DNA from: Halisarca cf. caerulea
Lineage: Eukaryota; Porifera; Demospongiae; Chondrillida; Halisarcidae
DNA: 64,000 bases
Assembly (NCBI GenBank): GCA_963170055.1
Contig: CAUJGJ010000397.1
Location: forward strand, 6,342,501-6,406,500
Direction: 5' to 3'
Shown: piece by piece, positions 34,111-45,409 of the stretch
How the letters are laid out: every line of letters begins with the position of its first letter
Numbering within the stretch: the stretch's first letter is position 1
Program-made: the position numbers and the translations under genes
The notes under the pieces: model-generated
The model's input: only the letters and a program-made list of their open reading frames with translations
Told to the model about the DNA's origin: nothing
Databases searched by the model: none

Positions 34111-35773
34111 CCATATTACAGTAGCAAGAAATCGGAAATTCGACGGCATGGTATTTATTTACATAATCCTTGAAGTAATCACAAGTACAAAAGCAAAAGA
34201 ACTTGAATGCTAAAGAAAATAGACCGAAATGTTCAAAAGAAAGAGTTCACAAATAAGTACGTACGCGTATGGCCAGCGAAATACAAAATATAAAGGTTAT
34301 CTACAAAAAGAATAAACGTATTCATTCACAGTGATCACACAGGGTATTGATAACAGACTTACCTTCTTGGAGAATCCACTGTTTGCTTTTAACTCCTGTA
34401 GAAACGAGAAGTACAATACAGTTAACTTTCGGCGTATTGGCTAGGACGATAGTCCTTCGGTCATCATATGAAGTACCTACACAATGAAGGATGAAAATGG
34501 TAAAGAAAGAGCCCAACTAAGCAATTACATGCAGCAATAGTGAGTGTAATATAACTTACCGAAATACTGACGCAATACAAATTGTTGTATTAAAAGATGA
34601 ACATTTAGACCTAGTAACAAATCCAATCTTCAACAATGTCCCTCAGACTGAAAATAATAGCAATTCGTAAACACCAATTGCATATAAGGCAATGAAAACC
34701 GTCACCTTTGTGCCGTAAACCTCTTCATCGATAGACAATACTCAACAAGTGGCAAACGTTAGCCTGCTATTGTCACGTGCTAATTACGTCAGCATAAATT
34801 ATGCTAAAGAACGTTTGACATTACTCCAACATGGAGAAATTGAATCACTCCCTTTGTTTGAGCTCCTTTGGCATGAGCGCTTTTTGGTGTGAACCTTGCA
34901 CCTCGCTTTTAACATTGTACTAAACAGTCACACAATATCATATACATACACGTGCATATGTACATGTAAGGATATATAAAAATGCAACTTTTATACAACA
35001 CAACCTCTCCACTGGAACACATTTTCTTTAACCAAGTATCACTGAAAATTAATTTCCTTATTTAAAGAAGACAATCTGGATACAATACTTTAATCAAGTC
35101 ATCTTTTCTGAAACATAGTATCATCATATGATTAGTTTCAAGCGATTGACTTATAATTAGTACTAGGTCTGAAAATAAGGCAAGAGAGTTCTTTAATCTA
35201 GATCATGTGAAAATACTTAATCTTATTGCAAGTATATTAGACTTATGGGTACACTTAGATTACATTGCCAAGACTAAATTATAGTGCCTATGCATGGTCA
35301 CTATATAGATTTGAGAACTGTATATAGCTATTGATACTTAGTTTCAGTCTTTGAATAATATGCACTGAGACTTAAAATAAGAAAAGTGAGCACACAGCAC
35401 TTATGGCAAGTGTATTATATTACAATATTATAATAAATTATTATTGTTATTATATAGAATAGAAGTCTGTGTGCATGTCCAGTAAATCAAATCATAACCC
35501 CTAACCCTTATTTTATATTATAATAATATATAGACCAAGACCATGCAAAATTATAATAAACCTCACTCAATGTTACATACATGCATACATGTGAGCAATA
35601 ATTATCATTATATACTTATTAATAATCATATCACAAATTGCGATGGGAATTCTCACCCACCATATATTAAACCATGCATGGTTTTAATGATAGCTATAGG
35701 TTAATTCCTATAATTATATTATATAGTTGCATATGAATGCAAAGCAATCTATAACTGCATATAGCCACTCAGG
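34110..35773. other. AT-rich intergenic; possible small exon at 34340-34500 (-)
   Basis: On the minus strand about 34478-34365 reads TSYDDRRTIVLANTPKVNCIVLL and has GTAGGT-like and GTAAGT donors nearby, so it could be an exon. I do not recognise it. The rest is AT-rich with no supported feature. Confidence 0.3.
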
Positions 35774-37799
35774 TCATATTTTGACTTGATGTACATTCCA
35801 CTGGATATTCTCACAAGATTGAACAAATAGTGGCACTTGACAGAGGCAGCAAAAAAAACAGCGAAAAGCATTCCCTGCAATGTCCTTCATCTGAAAAGCA
35901 CCAAACTGGGAATCGAAACTATCTGTTTTCAACTGTTTGCAAACAAATATGATGCTTCCCTCCACATGCAAAACATCATCCAGCCTACCGAAAATAGGTA
36001 CCGGTTCCATGTCCAACTCACTGTTTTCAGAGCCAATGAGTAGGTAGCACTTCAGGGCTCAATAACATGTTCCAAGTATGCTTGCATAGCTATATCTGTT
36101 AATTAAATTGGCAATATATAATAGAGAATGAAATCTTAGTGCATCCTGATTCTTGAGAATCACTAGTCTTAATTATAATAATTGGATATATAATATATTA
36201 CATGCATTGTTACAGTCAATAATAATTTACAAAATTATTAGAATCAGATGCAACCATATTAGCTGCATGATGTACTGAAGAAGCTATAATATGCATGCAT
36301 GCAGTGCCTAACCTTTCCACTGTTGCAGTAGGTGAAAGGGAGAACTTCAGCATTTCTTCAGCTAAGTCATGCAATTCACTTGCATAAGGGAGCTCTTGCA
36401 CTTGAATACTTGTATCTGATGTAACAGGATTATTAACTTATCCAGCCATTAATTATATACAGTATAGCATATCAGTGAATTCAAAGAAATTTGACAAAAC
36501 TGCAATGTCATTGAGACATATATAGTGCGGCATGTGCAGAGGGAATATTTTGTTGCAAAAATAATATTACATTGATACCCTAGTACCATGCACAACATGA
36601 TATCTCACTTGTACTTCCAAGTTCACATTGCATATTTGAAATACTGTTGCATTCCATCATATATGCCATGCGACATTGGTGGTGGGTTGCTAATGTCTTT
36701 AACAAATTCTTGAAGCTTGTTTTTCTACAGACCTGTTTAAACTTTTTATGTTTATTTTCAAATTGCATACTCCATACCCGACAAAGAGGACCAAATTTAT
36801 GTATATGAATAATGTCATGCAAAATGCTTCATATAGCAATCATGCATATATTATCAAAATAAATATACTGCATGCAATCACTGCATACTTACTCACCTCA
36901 CCAAAAGTGAAGGGCAGTGAACCAGATAGTGAGCCTTGGGGGGGGGAGATTTAAATTAGGATGGAGCTTCTTCAACATCGTGAGGTAGTCTTGTATGAGT
37001 GCTCGAAGATACGGAGGTAGCTCTTTGGTAACAATATCAGTGCAGAGTATACAGGATATCTCTTGCAACTTCAAAAAACAGGCAAGATGTTCATCATCTT
37101 TTGGTACGAAATCTCCAATTAAAAATGGAATGATGTGGTACAGTTGCCACATTTCATGGGCTGCATAATATATATAGTGATTGGCGGTATGCAAGTGTGT
37201 AAAAGACATGTATGCAAAAACTTCCCAATTGCATACTTGTTTGCCCGAAGGTTCCCTTTGAGAGGCTAGCACTTGTAATAAAATGCGGTTTATCCTCAAA
37301 ATAGGCAAACGAAAATTCCTTCAAGTATTGATTAAACTATGAAATGGTCATAACCTGACTCGAAGATATGAATTAATATAATTATTAAAACACCTAGTAA
37401 GTCAGTATACATGCATGCATGCTATATATAGCATGAGCTAGTAGGAATTTGTGCAACTCACCTTAATATCCTCAAAAATGTACCCCAGAAAAAGTTTAAC
37501 CTGAAGGTGAAATAATCCTTCAAACAGCATATGCATCACGTCTTGGGGGAGCTGCAGTGTAACATCCAAACCTGGAAGCTCACAGAGAAGACTTTTCCTA
37601 TTCACTCCATATTCTTTGGAATAGGCTTTCCTTTCACTCTCACGAACTCCTAATTTCTCAATGTCCTGACACTGCTGCAAATGCCCTTGTAGATTTCTTA
37701 ATGTAAACTCTTCTTCAGTAAACTATTTGGCATAATGCATGGATAAGAGGCATACCAGCTGCACGTCAAGCACCTTATTGCATGGTGCTTGACGAGCAT

Positions 37800-37817
37800 A
37801 TTTTTGGTGTGTGTGCA

Positions 37818-37870
<53 letters not shown>
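37800..37870. repeat. (TG)n microsatellite in intron
   Basis: About 30 TG units between exons of the copy A minus-strand gene. Confidence 0.9.
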
Positions 37871-37871
<1 letters not shown>

Positions 37872-38926
37872 TGTTTAATTAGTATGTAGAAAATTTTACT
37901 GTGTGAACACATATACTCACACTCTTCTGTATCTGATCATTGTTTGCCATGCAGTGGCGGCACTTTTTGTCTGCAAAGCCAACACCTGATTTGAAGCCAC
38001 CTACAAGTGCTGCAGCAGGTATACCCCTACCACACAAAGTATAGTGCCTTTGAGATGAACCTTTTGTCCATGTGCATGGAAGGTGTAACCAGTTTAAACA
38101 AGCAATACTAATTAGTAATAACATAATTTATATTAACTTGAAAATACTATTATAATAATAGTAATCCGCTTAGTACTATCCACTGGTTACAAATTTGACA
38201 GTCAATTAATGTATCAGTATATATATACATGCATACAGCCAACTTCCATGACCATCACAACACTTACCTCTTGCAGTTCTGTTATATCTGTGACAAGAGG
38301 ACGCAAAATATCATCAAAAGAATGAACATCCAGTAAGGAATAATGAAATATGGAAACAAGATTAATCACTTCCAACTTGGACCGCAGACCTGGATCAATA
38401 TTTGCAATGGTAAATAAACTGCTCCTATAAAGTGAACATAAAATGCAGTACATTAACTATAGTTTTGAATATGTCACAACATTTTAAGTAACTATACAAA
38501 CCCAGTTTGTATTTTTGACTTGTGGGAGCCATGGGGTTGACAGCAGTAAATTCATCATAGTATATGATGATTTGTAAGGCATCCGGGTTCATCTTGAATA
38601 AATCTTCTCTTGGAAAAGTGTTCCATCACACACATCATGCAATGAACCGCTTTCACAGGAGTGTGGGCTGGAAATGACCTATAATTTAAAAGTACAGATT
38701 GCATATTATCATGGTTAGTCTGGATGTGGCACCATCACATGAATTCAGTCACCTGGTCATACACTTGGCGCTGACTTAAAAGACACTGCAATGTCTTTAA
38801 GATAGGCACATAGTAGAAACCATCAGGACAAGATGATACCGTACCAGTTGAAGGCAAAGGTAATTCATACCACACAGGGTCCTACATGATTTGAATTGCC
38901 TTTAAATGCACAATTTGTAGGCCTAG

Positions 38927-38927
<1 letters not shown>

Positions 38928-38971
<44 letters not shown>

Positions 38972-38986
38972 ACACACACACATGTA
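38928..38986. repeat. (CA)n microsatellite in intron
   Basis: CA array in an intron of the copy A minus-strand gene. Confidence 0.9.
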
Positions 38987-39078
38987 TACGCACACACACA
39001 TTATATGCAAAACCATTGTGCTGTTATACGTAACAAATATTATGCTTAGCCTAATAAACATACATGACATTGTATATA

Positions 39079-39252
39079 CAGTCAAACTTGGTTAGAAAGT
39101 CACTGTTTACAACATCAACCTCTTTACAACAACACACATGTTGGTAACTGTTTCACTGACCTCTATACTAAATGTCCTGGTTACAACAACAACTTGGTTA
39201 TAGCAGCACATTTTAGTGGCACCAGTGGTGTCGTTGTAAACAAGTTTGACTG
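39079..39252. mobile_element. MITE with CAGTCAAACTTG ends and TA duplication
   Basis: Terminal repeats CAGTCAAACTTG/CAAGTTTGACTG are flanked by TA on both sides. This resembles pogo/Tigger-type termini. Length is 174 bp, with no coding. It lies in intron 1 of the copy A minus-strand gene, and its bases would extend the exon 1 reading frame if retained. Confidence 0.7.
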
Positions 39253-40119
39253 TATGTGATTGTATACTTACAACATAACAATAATTGTCTCGTACATATG
39301 TCCGCTGCTTATAGTATCGATTCAACCCATCCAGATGATCAATTGACATCAAGTCAGCTATGCGATCTTGCAGTACAGGAATATGTGACAAACAGCAGTT
39401 GCTGCAGATGTCAGTAGAAACATCATCTACAGCCTTTTGAATACATTTACAATAATGTAGGTGTACATTCTTCACGAGCTCAATCACATCTGATAAAGCT
39501 GTCTCGGAGAGACCATGGAGGTGTCGCAATTTAATCAACCAACTCATTGCAATATTAGTTACCTCCTTCTCATAGGATTTGACAATATCACTATCACTAG
39601 CATGGCAATCATCATTACCACTTGCATCATCTTCACCATTTCCATGATCACCACCTTTATCTTGACCACCAACTGTATTCAGTTCATTTGATTCAATTTC
39701 ATCTTCACCATCTTCCATATGACTGATTAAAGTACCTTGATTCCAGTCAGCAACAACACTCTCTTCTGGCTTATCCTCATTATCAACTACATCATCATCA
39801 TCATCTGATTCATCATCATTATCACCAACATCATCGTAATTCCCTTTTCGCTTCCCTATACCATACACATTAGAATGGTGATGACGGACATGCCAATACC
39901 ACCCCCTGCTGTACTGAAACTCTTTTGACAGGATGAGCCCACATTACAAAAGATTTTGTCTGTACTGTGGGCACCTCGAGCATGTGACACCATTTCATAT
40001 AAAGTCTCATATTTTGCTCCACAATCTGTTTTTGTTAGACATTTCCAACCAATACTCTCATCTTCCTGCAATGAGCATCTATCTGACCCTGGGCCTTTCC
40101 TGTAGGGTATTTCGGCCAT

Positions 40120-40249
40120 TTACAACACGTGACAAGTATAGTGTTGAAATAACAAGTCACAGTATAGAAACGTGCACTTTTTAATTCAATAAAATCAATA
40201 TTATTATAGTAAAAATTTCGAAAAGCGCGCGCGTGCGGACTCAGACAAA
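40120..40249. promoter_or_regulatory. Shared promoter of divergent pair A
   Basis: 130 bp separate the two start codons. An E-box CACGTG lies near 40126 and a CpG-rich AAAGCGCGCGCG stretch near 40222. No TATA box is obvious. Confidence 0.55.
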
Positions 40250-40976
40250 ATGTCACTGCAGAGTGATGAACGCCCGACCCAGAAGCCCATTATTAGCCTG
40301 ACGTCGGAAGAACTTTGTGATTTTTTGGTTGACAAAGGAATCTTTAGTAGAACTCAAGCAGAAGAGCTTAAAGGTAAGCTATATTTAGGGTTATGATTGT
40401 ATGTAGTAGCCAGCTATTTCTATAGACATGCAGATTATGAGTTGTTTGTGCCGTCTCCCACAGAGAGGGAAATTGACGGAGCAGCGTTTGTGTCATTAAG
40501 TCGAGAAGATATTGCTTTGATATACCCCAACAAGGGGCAATTTCTGCTCGGAAGCAAACTGTACAGAGAAGTGCAGAACTACAGGCAGCCAACTGGTTCA
40601 TTGGGATCATCTTCCGATGCTGACTTTGATTCCAGCTTCAGTGAAACAACATCAATCAGTACACCGAAAGCAAGTAGACCATCTTCAAGTACATCTTCGG
40701 TTGCAAAACGAGCCAAAACGGTCCTAACCAACTTCAGCTTGCCTAAGTTTTCGCCTGATGTGGCTAGAGCGATAAAAGAGGACAGCTTCTATACAGCAAC
40801 TATCAGAAACAAACTCATCAGGGAGGCTTGCAGAGCACTTAAAGGCTACAGTCAGTCACCCTCTGGTGCTGAGAAAAGGGCCCTGGGGAAACGTCTCCAC
40901 AGCCTTGCCCCGAAAAGCTTAGGTGATCCAGATGGACTCGCAGTTGCTGGAATCCCTGAGGTACTTTAATAATATA

Positions 40977-42148
40977 TGGCTATTATCATCCAATGAATGC
41001 ATTCACTTGCATGTATATGTGTGTACCCTGTTATCTGCCTCTGAATCAATTGTATATATATACTCAATTAGCTATAATAGTAAGCTATAAGTTAAACATT
41101 AAATTTCATTGAATCCAGTAACATTAAATCCAAATAATATTAAATTATGGTGTGCTAAATTGGACTAAGACTACTAATTTCCATAGTTGTAATATATAAT
41201 AATTTTGCTTCAATGCTAAATGCAACCTTAACATTATAATTGCTTTTTAGTACAGCTTATCAAACCCTGCATTTTTGGTTATAATGTCAGCTAGATATAT
41301 GACATTGTATGCATCATGCATTTGATGTGTGCATGTGCGCCACTATTCATGCATGCAGGGACATTGCTATCATTATTTTTCCACTTCCGTATCAGATTCA
41401 ATTAAATTTTAGCCTTTAAATTATATCATAATAGTACATGCTAGCAGCTGCAGTGCATATAATGTGTATGTAATGTGACCCTCCACATGTATATGTTACA
41501 GTGTATAAGGCCTATATACTATTAGGCTGTTTTGGCTGTTTTACATAATATGAACAATACTATGCATATATAATGATGACTATATATATTATATATCATG
41601 TAGTATGGTAGTATTACATATGTAGGGATGATGTTGAAACAAAATGGCTGCCCATACATTAGGGCCTAATGTATTTGCACCAAAACTCACTTCTGATACG
41701 TTTTGGAGTTCCAAATAACCCATATTCTGATGTCTTGCTGGATTTTAGATAGATAAAAGTATATAACAGGCCACTATATAGGTGTCTTACTTTTGCTGAA
41801 AATCAGAATTTAAGTTTACATAGCATAGAAGGTCACTCAGCTAGACAGAGGTGGGTTGGACTGGGTACAGTGTGCAAATTCCTACATCCCACATTACAGT
41901 ATTAGCTGACAGGAACCGCACACTGTACCAAGTCCAACCCACCTCTGTCTTAGACTAGCTCTATGTTCATCTAGCCCTATGCATAGCCTTCTGCATATGT
42001 CGATCGGACCTATGCCTGTCCAGCCCTGTGTAACAAATAACTCTACCTTGTTCTGATGATTTTTGACGAATATCCCTACATCTTTTATCCGTTTTAAATG
42101 GTTTTTGTAAAGTTCTTATTATATATTGGGTCTTTCATTCATATATAG
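40977..42148. other. Long intron of SAM-like gene A
   Basis: An intron of about 1.2 kb, AT-rich, containing the palindrome at 41843-41950. In copy B the matching intron is only 71 bp. Confidence 0.6.
41843..41950. repeat. Palindrome (hairpin) in intron
   Basis: AGACAGAGGTGGGTTGGACT pairs with AGTCCAACCCACCTCTGTCT. Arms are about 30 bp around a loop of about 45 bp. It could be a short foldback MITE or recent inverted insertion. Confidence 0.8.
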
Positions 42149-43344
42149 ACATCTTTGAACAGACAAATAATTAAGTGGTTCCAGAATAATACGTTTTCAG
42201 ACCGCAAATCTATTGGTCTCACAAAGCAACGATCAAAGAGAACATCCATCCCCCAGTCACCACAAGATCTATTGGAAGTAGGTGACCCCATCGAGGCTCA
42301 TTTGGAAGAACTGCAAGTAGAGATGAAGAAATCAGAGGAATTTTGGGACACAGATAACATTGCCAAATTGTTGTCACTCACATACAATGCAAGGACTGTG
42401 TCAGAAAAAGGTAGTCAGACAAGAATCGCAAAAATAGTAAACACTTACTCTTGTTTCAAGCATCCAATTTATGTAAGTTGATTAAGGATTAGCTGTATTC
42501 ATGGAATTGAATATGGTAATTTTGTTACATTTTGTGATTTAAGGTATATTATTGTTTAAATTGGTGAATCTGTTTTTGTATACTGAAATTAGGTACTCCA
42601 AGAACTTTTCCATAAGTGTGGGATGTCTTTTCAGGACATGTCTATGGCTTACGATGCATTGAAATCTGTACAAGAGGATTGGCTGAACAGTTTGATGCCA
42701 GCTATGGCAGAATTGCCGACGCTTAATGACACAGACTCTGATTCTGAGATCATCACTGGTACGATATCTGCATGCATGTATTACATGCATGCTTATCACT
42801 GAGCTATGCTTTTGTGTCATCCTACATGCATATTGCCAGAGATGGACTGCTTAAGGATGGTGATCAGGAGATTGAAGCCTAAAACTTCGATGTTAACCGT
42901 AACCAACAGATTGAATCAAATAGTGTGTATAGATGAGGTGAGAACATGCACTGTGCATGGCAGAATAGTTATCTAGTATATATAACAATGTACTATAATA
43001 ATCACATATTAAATTGTCATTTTTTATGCCTTAATTCAGTCACTACCTACCTGCAAACAGCAACATCTATCCAATGATCCATACATTGCCGTTGTGGGTA
43101 CGATGGAAAATATGAGTGTTTGCGTCCTTATCTGTGACCATAAGATAGCAATGAGATTACCACTTGGCTGCAACTTGCTGTCAATGTTGCTAGGCCTTCT
43201 GTCACATGTACAGAATCCAATATGCAACAGACGTTCGGGATGTGTTAGAACTATTCCAAAACAAGCTTCTAGGATTGTCTGAATTTACCAAGCATGGAGT
43301 AGCATACAACAATCTGTATAGGGAGATAACATTACGCCAAGAAA

Positions 43345-43599
43345 CAAGTAATTCGAGTTAAAAACTCGTGGGGGCTGCCGCCCCACGCACTCGAATCACT
43401 TGCAAAGCATTAAAGTGTAAGTGCACAGCTGAACATTCATTGAACATACTGTTTAATGTAACTGGACGATTGTTTTGAAAACAATTGCCATATTTGGCAA
43501 TTGTTTTCAAAACAATTCCTATAACTCATTCCTGTATAAATTCATGCTTCTCTATTACTATTATATAGATTCTCTATTATAAGACTTTTCTTCAAATCC

Positions 43600-43644
<45 letters not shown>

Positions 43645-43710
43645 GACGAGCGTTACACACCGGAAGTCCAAATGAAAACAATATAGGGGCTGCCAGAGGC
43701 AGCCCCTAAA
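43345..43710 (+). mobile_element. Hairpin-ended element, copy E2
   Basis: A full-length partner of copy E1, with the same folded left end, (TA)n tract (43602-43640) and GGGGCTGCC/GGCAGCCCC right hairpin. Comparing with SAM gene B shows it sits between CAAGAA and ATTGGC with no extra target bases. Confidence 0.8.
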
Positions 43711-43849
43711 AATTGGCAAGGAAAAAGTTCACCATTATGGTGATGATGATGATGAAACACAACTGAATGACAGCAGTGATACTATTCTTGATTTTGGAGG
43801 CATAATAGACACTCAAGTTTCCCTTTTTATGAGCTAAGTTCACTATTGA

Positions 43850-45409
43850 TTTGTTTCTGCATGCATGGTAATACTATGTTCTTTGTTTTCAGTTAATATA
43901 TTATTATTAAAATGATATTATGCACGTATGTATATTTGTACCATTTAATTTATGCCATTTAGCTATTAATAGTGTTGAGTTTCACTTTAAAACTTTGATT
44001 CCAATTGACACTGTTTTTGATGTTGATCAACCACGTACAATTATTTTTCTTTATTCCTAAATTCCATTTCAATTGATTATTATGACTGTGATGCATGTGA
44101 GATGCTAAATTCAAGTGAAATAAGTGCACTTAGCCTTAGCAATTATTGCCTTAGTTTAAGGATATTTATGCAACTAAATTTAAGTAGATATCCTGAGACT
44201 GGTTGCTCCAAGTAAGTGAGAATGACACCTTGGATCAAGTAGGTATAATACTTGTTTCCAGAAGTCAATGTATCTTAAGTTAAGTGTGAGACAAGCTGAT
44301 TAGTAGATTATCTGTACAAAAATTAAGATTCCTTGTGGACTACAATTAAGTATTCCCTAGTTTTAAGAAGAATAAGTGGCTTACCACAGCTAGTACTTAT
44401 TTCCTTCTTAATTTAAGTTACATTAGATACTTAATTTAGGAAAATGTTTTTCCAGTGAAAAACAAGTGAAATTTCTTCTATATATTAGAACATCCACAAC
44501 AGGCTTCTTAAATAAAGAAACAGATTTTTCTATGTTACTATAGTTAAGAAAACCAAGTGAAATTTCTTCTATATATTAGAACATCCACCGCAGGCTTCTT
44601 GAATAAAGAAACAAATTTTCTATGTTACTATAGTTAAGAAAACTAAGTGAAATTTCTTCTTTATATTGGAACATTCACAACAGAACCTCCTTAAATAAAG
44701 TAACAGATTTTTCTGTTACTATAGTTAAGAAAACCAAGTGAAATTCTTCTATAATATAGAACATCCACGACAGAAGCTTCTTGAATAAAGAAACAGATTT
44801 TTCCATGATACTACATTTAAGAAAACCAAGTGAAATTGTTCTATATATTAGAACATCCACAACAGAAGCCTCTTGAATAAAGAATTTTTTTTTCCAGTGT
44901 TCTTATTATATAGTATCATGCATGGAGATAACTGCAAGTTTCTCAAGAATTAAGCTAGCTGTTGTAATTGCTCTATAATTTACATGAATTCCACTTGCCA
45001 ATGGTTTTCTTAACAGTATATATACTATATTAGGCTAGAAAAATACTTAGTCTATTAGTAAGTCTTCTTTAGTTAAAAAGTCAGTGTCATTTCTTATTTA
45101 TATTAGAATTATAATAAATTAGTTCATCTCTTAACTAATATATAGAAGACCTGAAAAAAATGTTTCTTTCTTTAAGAAGCTTGACTGTATTGTATACTAT
45201 AAATGAAATATATACTCTATTGGTTTTCTTTAAATACAAATACTTTGCATATGTATACAGTATGTCAATGTCATGCAGTGTATGCTTGCAACGCCATTTT
45301 AAATAAATTACGCATACTGCATGAGCTAAAATCTTCATCACATGACAATATTAATTAGTATGATAATATTCATGAATGAAAATTAATAATTATTATAGAA
45401 CTATATAGA
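43850..45409. other. AT-rich intergenic between gene pairs
   Basis: No gene is seen. It contains the tandem array at 44455-44890. Confidence 0.5.
44455..44890. repeat. Tandem array, about 92-bp unit
   Basis: About 4.5 diverged copies of a unit containing AAGAAAACCAAGTGAAATT, TTAGAACATCCACAACAG and TTCTTGAATAAAGAAACAG. Confidence 0.85.

Larger units (their letters stand above)
35774..40119 (-). pseudogene. C2H2/transposase-like gene, copy A (decayed), multi-exon
   Basis: Exon for exon this parallels the intact copy at 45410-48980. It starts at 40119 (MAEIPYRKGP). A C2H2 region is followed by an acidic linker. Later exons encode DPVWYELP, DPGLRSKLEVINLVSIF, VGFADKKCRHCMANNDQIQ (38000-37920), LPQDVMHMLFEGLF (37560-37500) and HEMWQLYHIIPFLIGDFVPK. 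Two single-base frame breaks lie in homopolymers: an extra G in a G5 run at about 39900 and an extra C in a C8 run at about 36940. They could be mutations or assembly errors. A MITE (39079-39252) and a (TG)n tract sit in introns. See the copy B entry for function. Confidence 0.7.
40250..43847 (+). pseudogene. SAM-like accessory gene, copy A, disrupted at 3' end
   Basis: Exons: 40250-40373, 40464-40960, 42149-42472, 42593-42758, 42840-42937 and 43040 onward. The N-terminus reads LTSEELCDFLVDKGI...EREIDGAAFVSLSREDIALIY...LLGSKLYREV, a SAM-like fold. Then LPKFSPDVARAIKED...IRNKLIREACRALKGY, LNRQIIKWFQNNTF and SNDPYIAVVGTME align with copy B. The last exon shifts frame near 43195 (five bases fewer than copy B) and is interrupted by a 366-bp hairpin element (43345-43710) between RQE and IGKEKV. 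The original tail (GDDDDETQLN) follows, to TAA at about 43835. A truncated protein ending at 43282 is possible. Confidence 0.75.
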
